Translations under genes and position numbers: made by a program
From: JASGKO01 sp049840595
GTDB lineage: Bacteria > Verrucomicrobiota > Verrucomicrobiia > Chthoniobacterales > Chthoniobacteraceae
Assembly: GCA_049840595.1 (NCBI GenBank)
Contig: JASGKO010000029.1
Span: forward strand, 62,001 to 126,000
Reading direction: 5' to 3'
DNA length: 64,000 bases
The notes under the pieces: model-generated
Databases searched by the model: none
The model's input: the letters and a program-made list of their open reading frames with translations, nothing else
Told to the model about the DNA's origin: nothing
Shown here: in pieces, positions 1-7,701 of the stretch
Position numbering within the stretch: position 1 is the first letter of the stretch
Layout: every line of letters starts with the position of its first letter

Positions 1-1
1 T

Positions 2-130
2 TATTTCATCGCGCTGCGCATCATCCAGCAAGCCCACGCGCGCCGCGATGCCCGGGAGCGCGAGCAGGCGGCCAATGAGGCTGCGAAAGCCCAGCTTGCG
101 ATCCGCGCCGCGGAAGAGGAAGTGGAGTGA
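2..130 (+). CDS. C-terminal end of an unknown, probably membrane-anchored protein (partial)
   Basis: An open frame enters the window and stops at TGA 128-130. The 42 visible residues begin with a short hydrophobic stretch (YFIALRII) and continue as a highly charged, Ala-, Arg- and Glu-rich helix that looks like a coiled coil. A membrane segment followed by a charged C-terminal tail is seen, but the family cannot be named from so little. The stop lies four bases before the stop of the convergent oxidoreductase gene. Confidence 0.5.
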   Translation, partial: YFIALRIIQQAHARRDAREREQAANEAAKAQLAIRAAEEEVE

Positions 131-134
131 CCGG

Positions 135-1064
135 CTAGCGAGTGCAATCAATTACCACCTTGCCCCGCCCATGCGAACGGGGGGCCTGGCTGAGATACGC
201 CGCCGGAGCTTCGGCCAGCGGCAACACGGCATCCACCAAGGTTTTCAACGTCCCCGCATCCAGCATCGCTGCGATTTCCTGAAGCTGTTGCTGGTGCGGC
301 TCCACGATAAAGAAGGCCGCCTTGGTTCGTTCATCCGGCGTGCCCTCACTATCCGCGGCAATGGTTACGAGGCGCCCGCTGGCACCCAGTAATCCCCACG
401 AGCGTTGAAGTGTCTCTCCACCGACCCCGTCGAAAATCACCTCCACCGGCCCGGCCGCGTCTTCAAAGCGTTCGGTATGGTAGTCGATGACCTTCTGCGC
501 GCCCAGTTCATGCAGGAACTCCGCATTGCGGGCGGAAGCGGTGGTAATGACCTGCGCTCCCGCCTGTCGCGCCAGTTGGATCGCGTAAACCCCGACTGCG
601 CCTGCGCCGCCATGGATGAGCACGCGCTCGCCCGCTTTCAGCTTCGCCTTGGAGAAAAGCCCCTGCCACGCGGTGAGCGCGCCGATCGGCACGCTCGCGG
701 CCTCGGGATGCGAAAGATTCGCCGGTTTCGGCGCGACCTGGGCGGGAACCGTGAGGCAATATTCCGCAGTCGCGCCATCGGCAAACCAGTCATTCATTCC
801 ATACACCGCCTGCCCGACCGTGAAGGTGGTGACGCCTTCTCCCACCGCTGCGATTTCGCCGGAAAACTCGTGCCCCGGCACCGCGTGCAGGCGCGGCGTA
901 CCGGCCTTGGTGTGCGTGGTGGGATACCAGACCAATTCCGTGGGCGTGACCCCGGCGGCGTGCACGCGGATCAATAGCTCGCCCGCACCGGGCTGTGGAA
1001 CCGGAAGGTCGCGTCCGACCAGCACGGGCGAGGGGGGTGATTGCTCCAGGCAAATGGCTTTCAT
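135..1064 (-). CDS. NADP-dependent zinc-independent alcohol dehydrogenase / quinone oxidoreductase family protein
   Basis: A 309-residue medium-chain dehydrogenase/reductase of the quinone oxidoreductase (QOR/zeta-crystallin) type, which reduces quinones or enones with NADPH in the cytoplasm. The N-terminal GroES-like fold contains the HEFSG signature; the Rossmann motif is the glycine-rich HGGAGAVGVYAIQLA segment around residue 150. The cysteine and histidine ligands of zinc alcohol dehydrogenases are not evident, as expected for the zinc-free branch. I chose the ATG giving MKAICLEQ because the family begins this way; an in-frame ATG nine codons upstream would overlap the preceding gene. It lies seven bases after the SDR stop, so the two are probably co-transcribed. 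The substrate is unknown. Confidence 0.85.
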   Translation of the reverse strand: MKAICLEQSPPSPVLVGRDLPVPQPGAGELLIRVHAAGVTPTELVWYPTTHTKAGTPRLHAVPGHEFSGEIAAVGEGVTTFTVGQAVYGMNDWFADGATAEYCLTVPAQVAPKPANLSHPEAASVPIGALTAWQGLFSKAKLKAGERVLIHGGAGAVGVYAIQLARQAGAQVITTASARNAEFLHELGAQKVIDYHTERFEDAAGPVEVIFDGVGGETLQRSWGLLGASGRLVTIAADSEGTPDERTKAAFFIVEPHQQQLQEIAAMLDAGTLKTLVDAVLPLAEAPAAYLSQAPRSHGRGKVVIDCTR

Positions 1065-1071
1065 GGCAAAA

Positions 1072-1815
1072 TCAGGCCGTAAAGCCGCCATCGATCGTAA
1101 AGCTCGCCCCGGTGGTGTAAGCAGCCTCCGGACTGGCCAGATGCGCGACGAGCGCGGCGATCTCCTCCACCGTGCCGTAGCGGGGCAATGCCATCAGGCC
1201 CTTGAGCATTTCCGCGGCGGGACCATCGGCGGGGTTCATATCGGTATTGACCGGCCCGGGCTGGATGTTGTTGACCGTGATCCCGCGCGGGCCAAGATCG
1301 CGGGCCAGCCCTTTGGTAAAGCCGACCAGCGCCGCCTTGCTCATGGAGTAAATCGAGCCGCCTTGAAATGGCATGCGGTCGGCATTGCAACTGCCGATAT
1401 TGATGATGCGCCCGCCTTCTTTCAGGTGCCTGGCTGCCGCCTGGCAGGCGACAAATACCGAGCGCACATTCACCGCCATCGTGCGGTCGAAATCTTCAAG
1501 CTTGAGCTGATCGATCGGAGCGACGGCCAGCACCCCGGCGTTGTTGACGAGAATGTCCAGCCCGCCCAGTTCCGCGACCGTGCGTTCCACGGCGGTCGTA
1601 ACCGCTGTCGCCTCGGAGGCATCCGCTTGAATGGCCAGTGCCTTGACGCCAAAGGACTCCGCCAGCGTGACGACTTCCTGCGCTTTTTCCGGAGAGCTGG
1701 CGTAGGTGAGGGCGACATGCGCGCCTTCCTGGGCCAGTCGTTTCACAATCCCGGCGCCAATGCCGCGGCTGGCTCCGGTGACCAATGCGATTTTGCCTTT
1801 GAGGGTTCCGTTCAT
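1072..1815 (-). CDS. SDR family oxidoreductase (3-oxoacyl-ACP reductase-like)
   Basis: A 247-residue classical short-chain dehydrogenase. The cofactor motif TGASRGIG is near residue 12, the NNAG structural motif follows, and the catalytic YxxxK is in the segment YSMSKAAL. The C-terminal region ends TTGASFTIDGGFTA, typical of FabG-like SDRs. The start is placed at MNGTLKGK because the family begins just before the first beta strand; a longer in-frame version adds 12 atypical residues. It sits between the DUF1800 gene and the quinone oxidoreductase, all leftward with short gaps, so an operon is likely. The substrate cannot be deduced; fatty-acid synthesis is not implied because no acyl-carrier genes are nearby. 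Confidence 0.87.
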   Translation of the reverse strand: MNGTLKGKIALVTGASRGIGAGIVKRLAQEGAHVALTYASSPEKAQEVVTLAESFGVKALAIQADASEATAVTTAVERTVAELGGLDILVNNAGVLAVAPIDQLKLEDFDRTMAVNVRSVFVACQAAARHLKEGGRIINIGSCNADRMPFQGGSIYSMSKAALVGFTKGLARDLGPRGITVNNIQPGPVNTDMNPADGPAAEMLKGLMALPRYGTVEEIAALVAHLASPEAAYTTGASFTIDGGFTA

Positions 1816-1844
1816 GAGCGCTGTTGGTAGCAAAACATGACCAA

Positions 1845-3248
1845 CTAGCAAAGTTGATACTGCGGCGCGCTCATCATCAGGTTGTAGAGGCTGCGCAACG
1901 TGTAGTCATCCATGCGCGGGCGCTTCTCCAGGAAGTTGGTGAGCGTTTTCATTTCGTCCGTGGATAACGGGCGTTGGTAGAGGCGGAAGGCAGCCGAGGC
2001 GATGATCGCCGTGCGGTCGCTCCGCATGCCGGCTGGCACGATCTTCTGGAAATTCGCAAAGAACGGCGAGTTGGCCGGGCCGTTGCGCAGGAAGTAGGAG
2101 GCGAAATTGTAGCGCCGGAGCAGGGTGTTGGTATTGATCCACGCCTTGCCGCCGTCCCAGCCCTTCACGTTGGGCGGATCGAAGAGCGATTGTCCCATCG
2201 CGGCCAGTTCACCGACCGCCCGCGCATCCTGCGGAAGCTGCACCTCCATGGACTTTGCCGTCTGGATGAGCCATTGCACCGGGCTCTTGATGAGATGCCC
2301 GCGCACTTCCGCGCTGAAAAACTCCTGGCTGCTGAAAATCGTCCGCAGCAACGGCGCAATCTCGTAGTGACCATCGCGGAAAGTCGCCGCCAGGTCTTTC
2401 ACCGTTTCCGGTGAAGGCTCCGGCCCCGCGAAAAAGCGCCAGAGCTTGCGCACGATGAACTCCGCGCAGGCCGGCTGGTGCAGGATGATGTTTACGATGT
2501 CGTCGCCTTTGAAATTGCCCATCCACCCCAAGAACTTCTTGGGCGTGTTGTCGAACTGCTGGGGAACGAATTGGAAACTGATCTTGTCCACGCTGCTCAC
2601 GCGGTAGCCGGTGAAGGCCCGCGCGGATTGCTTGATGTCGTCCTCGGTGTAATGGCCGATTCCGAGGGTGAAGAGCTCCATCAGCTCCCGGGCGAAATTT
2701 TCATTGGGATGCGCCTTCTGGCTGTTGCGTAGATCAAGGTAAGCCATCATCGCCGGGTCGCGCGACACGGCCTTCGTCAGCTCGCCAAAATTTCCCAGCG
2801 CATGGTTGCGCAGCATTTCGTTCTGCTGCCACATGAAGAAACTGTCGCCCACCTTGCTATTGCCGGTGGCAAAGTGGCCGTGCCAGAAGAGCGTCATCTT
2901 TTCGCGGAGCGGGTTCTCGGTCCGCACCATGCGATCCAGCCACCATTGGCGGAGCTGGACGATCTCCATGTAATTATTCGGCTTCGGGTCCAGCAGCCGT
3001 TGCACCTGCGGGGTCACGCCGAGAAACGGCTCACCCTCCGTCATCTGAAAAAGCGTCTGCGGCTCGTGATACTCCGGGAGCGGAAAGCTCTGCTTTTCGG
3101 CCTGGTAGCTGAGCAGGCGATCGAGCGCTTGTGGAAAGCCGAGCCGGTAAAAAGCTTCGATCTGGGCGGGGGAGCCGCCAAAGCCGGCGCGGTTCAGCAA
3201 ATGCGCCGCTTGAAAAACATCCCATTGCGATACGTCGTAGGGCTGCAT
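1845..3248 (-). CDS. DUF1800 domain-containing protein
   Basis: A 467-residue member of the DUF1800 family, recognised by the N-terminal motif AAHLLNRAGFG, the central run REKMTLFWHGHF, the block NENFARELMELFTLGIGHYTE and the C-terminal NVKGWDGGKAWINT. These proteins are very common in Verrucomicrobiota and Planctomycetota, where they are usually paired with a DUF1501 protein; no DUF1501 gene is next to this one. No signal peptide is obvious. The biochemical function of the family is not established. The start ATG faces purA across a 217-base divergent intergenic region. It probably leads the leftward operon with the SDR and oxidoreductase. Confidence 0.9.
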   Translation of the reverse strand: MQPYDVSQWDVFQAAHLLNRAGFGGSPAQIEAFYRLGFPQALDRLLSYQAEKQSFPLPEYHEPQTLFQMTEGEPFLGVTPQVQRLLDPKPNNYMEIVQLRQWWLDRMVRTENPLREKMTLFWHGHFATGNSKVGDSFFMWQQNEMLRNHALGNFGELTKAVSRDPAMMAYLDLRNSQKAHPNENFARELMELFTLGIGHYTEDDIKQSARAFTGYRVSSVDKISFQFVPQQFDNTPKKFLGWMGNFKGDDIVNIILHQPACAEFIVRKLWRFFAGPEPSPETVKDLAATFRDGHYEIAPLLRTIFSSQEFFSAEVRGHLIKSPVQWLIQTAKSMEVQLPQDARAVGELAAMGQSLFDPPNVKGWDGGKAWINTNTLLRRYNFASYFLRNGPANSPFFANFQKIVPAGMRSDRTAIIASAAFRLYQRPLSTDEMKTLTNFLEKRPRMDDYTLRSLYNLMMSAPQYQLC

Positions 3249-3326
3249 GGCACTGATTTAATCGCACAAAACGCGCCAGGTTGCGCGCAGGATTTTTCAG
3301 TCCCGGCCAAATGGTTAAAATTTACC

Positions 3327-3354
3327 TTGCCGCGGGCTCAGGGGGTCCTAGTAT
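3327..3354 (+). promoter_or_regulatory. Candidate sigma70-type promoter for purA
   Basis: TTGCCG at 3327-3332 and TAGTAT at 3349-3354 are separated by 16 bases, a good match to a housekeeping -35/-10 pair. Transcription would begin near 3361, which puts the following hairpin at the extreme 5' end of the purA message. This is a sequence match only. Confidence 0.4.
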
Positions 3355-3359
3355 TTGCC

Positions 3360-3401
3360 AACGTCTCGTCACGCATTTAGAGCGTGACCAGACGTTTTTT
3401 T
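3360..3401 (+). terminator. U-tailed hairpin in the purA leader (terminator or attenuator)
   Basis: Arms 3360-3374 and 3382-3396 form a 15-base-pair stem with one C-C mismatch and a 7-base loop, followed by a run of seven T on the + strand. This is the form of an intrinsic terminator. No gene on the + strand lies between the window start region and purA that would need it, since the flanking upstream gene is leftward. It therefore ends a short unseen transcript, attenuates purA, or is a stabilising 5' hairpin. Confidence 0.6.
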
Positions 3402-3465
3402 CGTCGAAAGACCCCTTTCCGAAAACCGCACGCAATAGCAGCAACCGACCGCACTCAACTTTTTT

Positions 3466-4737
3466 ATGTCGAACACGATTCTCGTAGGCGCCCAGTGGGG
3501 CGATGAAGGCAAAGGCAAGATCATTGATTTTCTCACCGAGAAGGCGGATCTGGTCGTGCGCAGCCAGGGCGGCAACAATGCCGGTCATACCGTGCTGATC
3601 GGCGAGAGCAAGTTTACCCTCCACCTCATTCCCTCGGGTATCCTTCGTTCCAACAAGGTCTGCGTGATCGGCAACGGCGTGGTGATCGACCCCGTTTCGC
3701 TCGTCGGCGAAATCGAAGGACTTAAGACGAAGAAGATCAAGGTCTCGGCCAAAAATCTCCTCATCAGCGACTGCGCCCATGTTGTGATGCCCTATCACCG
3801 CCTGCTCGACGAGGCCCGCGAACTGGCCAAGGGCAAGAACAAGATTGGCACCACCAAGCGCGGCATCGGCCCGGCCTATGGCGACAAGGCGGCCCGTGTG
3901 GGCCTGCGCATCAGCGATTTGATGGAGCCGGATCTCCTCACCGCGAAGATCACCAAGAATGTGAAGGAAAACAACAAGGTGCTCAAGGCGATGGGGGGCA
4001 AGACCGTGAGCCTCGCCAAGGTGCTCGCCGATTACCGCGAAGCCGCCGCCAAGCTGAAGCCCTTTGTGATCAACACCGTGGTTTACCTCCACGAGGCGAT
4101 CAAGGCCGGGAAGGAAATCCTTTTTGAAGGCGCCCAGGGCACGTTCCTCGATATCGACCATGGCACCTATCCTTACGTAACCTCTTCCAATACGACCGCC
4201 GGCGGCGCTTGCACCGGCTCGGGCGTGCCGCCGCATCGCATGGATCGCGTGATGGGCGTGATGAAGGCCTACACCACCCGCGTGGGGGAGGGGCCGTTCC
4301 CGACCGAGAACCAGGAGATCAGCGACATGCTCCACGGCATGGGCCGCGAATTTGGCTCCACCACGGGTCGCGCCCGCCGTTGTGGGTGGTTCGACGCCGT
4401 CGCCACCCGCTACGCTGCGATGCTGAACGGCATCGACGATCTCGCCATCACCAATCTCGACGGCCTCGATGGTCTCGACACGATCAAGGTCTGCACCCAC
4501 TACAAGCTCGGTCGCAAGCTGCTGGAAGTCCCCCCCTCCGACGTGCGGCTGCTCGAGCAGTGCCAGCCGGTCTATGTTGAACTCCCGGGCTGGAAGACTT
4601 CCACCGAGGACGCGCAAAAATTCTCCGATCTTCCCGAGAAGGCCCGATCCTATGTGCAAAAGCTGGCGGAACTGACCGGTGCGAAGCTGGCGATCGCCAG
4701 TGTGGGCCCCCGTCGCGACCAAACCATCGTGCTGTGA
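3466..4737 (+). CDS. purA: Adenylosuccinate synthase
   Basis: A full-length, 423-residue adenylosuccinate synthetase, which joins IMP and aspartate with GTP hydrolysis in the first dedicated step of AMP synthesis. The protein starts MSNTILVGAQWGDEGKGK, containing the P-loop-like GDEGKGK and the catalytic Asp13-region; NNAGHT with the catalytic His, the GTTKRGIGPAY loop and TGRARRCGWFD are all present. No clear Shine-Dalgarno sequence precedes the ATG. Its TGA overlaps the GTG of uppS by three bases, implying translational coupling. The gene is preceded by a possible promoter and a strong hairpin, so expression may be controlled in the leader. Confidence 0.97.
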   Translation: MSNTILVGAQWGDEGKGKIIDFLTEKADLVVRSQGGNNAGHTVLIGESKFTLHLIPSGILRSNKVCVIGNGVVIDPVSLVGEIEGLKTKKIKVSAKNLLISDCAHVVMPYHRLLDEARELAKGKNKIGTTKRGIGPAYGDKAARVGLRISDLMEPDLLTAKITKNVKENNKVLKAMGGKTVSLAKVLADYREAAAKLKPFVINTVVYLHEAIKAGKEILFEGAQGTFLDIDHGTYPYVTSSNTTAGGACTGSGVPPHRMDRVMGVMKAYTTRVGEGPFPTENQEISDMLHGMGREFGSTTGRARRCGWFDAVATRYAAMLNGIDDLAITNLDGLDGLDTIKVCTHYKLGRKLLEVPPSDVRLLEQCQPVYVELPGWKTSTEDAQKFSDLPEKARSYVQKLAELTGAKLAIASVGPRRDQTIVL

Positions 4738-5435
4738 GCAACGTCCCCCGGCATATTGCGATCATCATGGATGGCAATGGCCGCTGGGCCAAACAGCAGG
4801 GCTTTGCCCGGATTCGGGGGCATGAACGGGGGGCGGATGCGGTCCGCTCCGCCATCGAGGCCTGTGCCGACTCGAAGGTGGAGTTCCTGACCCTCTACGC
4901 CTTCTCGACCGAGAACTGGAAGCGCCCCAAGACTGAAGTTGCCGCTCTGATGCTCCTTTTGGAACGCTTTCTTAAGAAGGAAACGCCCGAGCTGATCGAG
5001 AAAAACGTCCGCCTCCAAGCGATTGGACGTCTTACCGACCTCCCGGCCAGTTGCCAGCGAGAACTGCATCGCGCCATTGAGGCGACGGCGAACAATACCG
5101 GGCTCACCTTGATCCTCGCCCTGAGCTACAGCGGTCGCTCGGAAATCGTGGACGGCATCAAAAGCCTGCTCCACGAAGTGCAGCAGGGGCATCTCGATCC
5201 GGCGATGATCGATGCCGAAATCTTTAGTAAACATCTCTATACCCGCTACTATCCGGACCCCGATTTGCTGATTCGCACCTCTGGAGAATTAAGACTGTCT
5301 AATTTTCTCCTCTGGCAATTAAGCTACACAGAGATTTACGTAACTCCTAAATTGTGGCCAGATTTTTCCAAACAAGATTTGCTTGAGGCCATCAAAGATT
5401 ACGGTAAACGTCATCGACGCTACGGAGCAGTATAA
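4734..5435 (+). CDS. uppS: Isoprenyl transferase (undecaprenyl diphosphate synthase)
   Basis: A 233-residue cis-prenyltransferase that condenses isopentenyl diphosphate units to make the undecaprenyl carrier for cell-wall synthesis. Diagnostic motifs are the N-terminal IMDGNGRWA, the FSTENWKRP segment, and the C-terminal RTSGELRLSNFLLWQ and WPDFSKQDL. The start is a GTG within the purA stop, the only start consistent with the family N terminus. Base composition changes abruptly inside the gene: from about 5280 to the stop, codons become A/T-ending (for example TTA, AAT, AAA), unlike the strongly G/C-ending first part, although the protein sequence stays canonical. Confidence 0.95.
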   Translation: MSNVPRHIAIIMDGNGRWAKQQGFARIRGHERGADAVRSAIEACADSKVEFLTLYAFSTENWKRPKTEVAALMLLLERFLKKETPELIEKNVRLQAIGRLTDLPASCQRELHRAIEATANNTGLTLILALSYSGRSEIVDGIKSLLHEVQQGHLDPAMIDAEIFSKHLYTRYYPDPDLLIRTSGELRLSNFLLWQLSYTEIYVTPKLWPDFSKQDLLEAIKDYGKRHRRYGAV

Positions 5436-5443
5436 AAAAAGAC

Positions 5444-6880
5444 ATGAACAAGTGTCAGACTATCATCATCGTTGATCCCGAAACCGACTTTTTGGAGTGG
5501 GCTCAGCACCAATTGCAGACCCCCACCACCCGGGTGCTCACCGCCACCTCGGCTGATGATGCCTACAAACTTTATTGCTGCGAATCGCCCGATTTGCTCA
5601 TTACCGAGACGCATCTGGTGCCTTACAGCGGTCTTCGAGCTGCCGCCAAGGCCCGCCAGCGCGATCCCAATGCCTGTGTGATCCTTATCAGCGCCTTCGG
5701 CACGACGCAGAACGTGATCGAGTCGATGAAGCTGGGGGCTTTTGACTTTCTCCGCAAGGAAGCGCTGCCGTTTAACCTGAAGCCGGTGGTGGACGCCGCG
5801 CTCACCCAGCAGGCCGAGAAACGCGCCGCGACCACTTTCAAGCCGCAGATGACGGTGGAGCAGCATCAGGACAGCATTGTCGGCCAATCCGATGCGATGC
5901 AGCAGGTTTTCAAGATGGTGGGGCGCGTTTCCCACAGTGATGCCCCGGTAATGATCACTGGCGAGAGCGGCACTGGTAAGGAACTGGTGGCCCGGGCGAT
6001 CCACAATTACAGCCAGCGCAACGAGAAGAATTTTGTCGCCATCAACTGCGCGGCCATTCCTGAGCAACTCCTCGAAAGCGAGCTTTTCGGTCACGAAAAA
6101 GGGGCCTTTACCGGCGCGGTTGTCCAGCGGGTGGGCCGTTTCGAGCAAAGCGATGGGGGGACCCTGTTCCTCGACGAAATCGGGGATATGCCGATGTCTC
6201 TCCAGGGGAAAATCCTCCGCGTGCTTCAAGAGGGGGAGTTCTCCCGCGTCGGCGGAACTGCCACGCTCAAGAGCGACGTCCGGATCATTGCGGCCACGAA
6301 TAAGAACCTGGAACAGGAAGTGCAGAAGAAGCTTTTCCGGGAGGATCTTTTCTATCGGTTGAACGTGGTGCGCATCCAGTTGCCGCCCTTGCGCCAGCGG
6401 ATCGAAGATGTTCGACTTTTGGCGGAATATTTTCTGCATAAGGTTGCGGTTCAGAAACATCTGCCGCGCCTGCGCCTTTCCGAGGATGCGGTCCGTGCCT
6501 TGGAGAACTATCCATGGCCGGGCAATGTGCGGGAGCTGGAGAATACCATCCAGCGTGCCTCCGTGCTCGCGACCTCCGACCTTCTGCTGCCCAAGGATAT
6601 TCCCCTGGGGACGGCGGATGCCACGGCCAATGTGCATACCGAGGAAGTGTCCTCGGGCAATGTGGGAACCGAGGCGGCGATCGAGGCTTTGTTGAAAGCG
6701 GCCCAGAGTGATCCTTCGGTGGAATTGCTCCCATGGCTGGAGCGTGAATTTACCCTGCATGCGATGAAGGCGACCAAGGGAAACCAAGTTCGCGCGGCCA
6801 AGCTGCTGGGGATTACCCGTGCCACCTTGCGCAAGCGGATCGAGCGCTTCGGCATTACCCGCGAGTTGAGTATTCAATAA
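5444..6880 (+). CDS. Sigma54-dependent transcriptional activator with degenerate receiver domain
   Basis: A 478-residue NtrC-family protein: receiver (1-120), AAA+ domain (about 144-375) with Walker A GESGTGKE at 173-180, GAFTGA sigma54-contact loop at 220-225 and Walker B LFLDEIGD at 241-248, and a FIS-type helix-turn-helix at the C terminus (RAAKLLGITRATLRKRI). It should drive sigma54 promoters as an ATP-fuelled hexamer. The receiver keeps Asp11, Ser83 and Lys105, but the phosphoacceptor position reads ITETHL, with Glu55 where Asp is expected, and Pro12 replaces the second acidic residue. Classical phosphorylation is therefore unlikely; a Glu can mimic the phosphorylated state. No partner kinase is adjacent. 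It follows uppS by eight bases. Confidence 0.9.
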   Translation: MNKCQTIIIVDPETDFLEWAQHQLQTPTTRVLTATSADDAYKLYCCESPDLLITETHLVPYSGLRAAAKARQRDPNACVILISAFGTTQNVIESMKLGAFDFLRKEALPFNLKPVVDAALTQQAEKRAATTFKPQMTVEQHQDSIVGQSDAMQQVFKMVGRVSHSDAPVMITGESGTGKELVARAIHNYSQRNEKNFVAINCAAIPEQLLESELFGHEKGAFTGAVVQRVGRFEQSDGGTLFLDEIGDMPMSLQGKILRVLQEGEFSRVGGTATLKSDVRIIAATNKNLEQEVQKKLFREDLFYRLNVVRIQLPPLRQRIEDVRLLAEYFLHKVAVQKHLPRLRLSEDAVRALENYPWPGNVRELENTIQRASVLATSDLLLPKDIPLGTADATANVHTEEVSSGNVGTEAAIEALLKAAQSDPSVELLPWLEREFTLHAMKATKGNQVRAAKLLGITRATLRKRIERFGITRELSIQ

Positions 6881-6888
6881 TCCATCCC

Positions 6889-7689
6889 ATGATCCGTGAA
6901 GGATGGCGCGCCTGGGCTTGGAGTGAGGGGGGGTATCTTCCCTGTGAGAGCGTGCCGGTGACCGATGTGGGGTTTCGCCTGGGCTACTCTGCCTTTGAAA
7001 CCATGGCCGTTCGAGAGGGGGTGCCCCTCTTTCTGCAGGAGCATCTTTCGCGGTTGGTTTCGACGGCTGGTTTCCTGGGGCTTTCCTGCGATGCCGCCGC
7101 TTTGGAGGCCGGAAAAATCCGTTCGTTGCTGGCTGGTCTTAGTGGGATGGCTCGCCTTTATATTACCGGTGGGGATGAGCTGAGTCTAAAGATTAGCCGG
7201 GTCTATCTGCTGCTGGAAAATCGTCCGTTTCCCATTGAGGAAAGCTATCGGAAGGGCTGGAAATTACGGACGCAGGAAGGCCTGCATTGGTCTCTCTTTG
7301 GGGGACGGAAAACCGGCTCATACGCGGCTCAAGTGAAAGTTAACTTGGAGTCGCATCTAAAATATCATGTGGATGAAGCGCTTCTTTTTAATGAAAAAGA
7401 GGAATTAGTATCCGCCGCTTTTTCGAATGTGTTTTTTATTCGAGGCGACATTATTTCTACTCCCCCGATTGCTTCCGGGGCTCGTGATGGGGTGATTCGG
7501 GAGTGGTTAATGAATCGCTTCACGGTTCGCGAGGAAGTGATTCATCGTTATTCCATGAATCAGGTGGATGAGCTATTCCTGACTAATAGTCGGATTGGAA
7601 TCATGGGAGCCTGTGAATTGGATGGACGTTCCCTGGCGATGGACCGTTCCCTGGCGATTTATCGCGAATACGTTTCAAGCATCTCCTGA
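6889..7689 (+). CDS. Class IV aminotransferase (branched-chain aminotransferase / aminodeoxychorismate lyase-like)
   Basis: A 266-residue fold-type IV PLP enzyme of the BCAT / D-amino-acid aminotransferase / PabC superfamily. The N terminus has the usual VTDVGFRLGYSAFET segment; Lys141 in RKTGSY is the likely PLP-binding lysine with Tyr145 nearby; VDEALLFN and FSNVFFI follow. At the position of the conserved Glu that contacts the PLP pyridine nitrogen (normally E five residues before SN-F) this protein has Ser175. Reaction specificity therefore cannot be assigned, and a non-standard or weakened activity is possible. It is eight bases after the sigma54 activator stop and is noticeably AT-richer in its second half than its neighbours. 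Confidence 0.8.
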   Translation: MIREGWRAWAWSEGGYLPCESVPVTDVGFRLGYSAFETMAVREGVPLFLQEHLSRLVSTAGFLGLSCDAAALEAGKIRSLLAGLSGMARLYITGGDELSLKISRVYLLLENRPFPIEESYRKGWKLRTQEGLHWSLFGGRKTGSYAAQVKVNLESHLKYHVDEALLFNEKEELVSAAFSNVFFIRGDIISTPPIASGARDGVIREWLMNRFTVREEVIHRYSMNQVDELFLTNSRIGIMGACELDGRSLAMDRSLAIYREYVSSIS

Positions 7690-7701
7690 TGCGGGGGTGG
7701 C

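Noticed and set aside
3322..4722. Long leftward frame over purA
   Set aside because: purA is certain on the + strand, and the opposing frame has no family resemblance.
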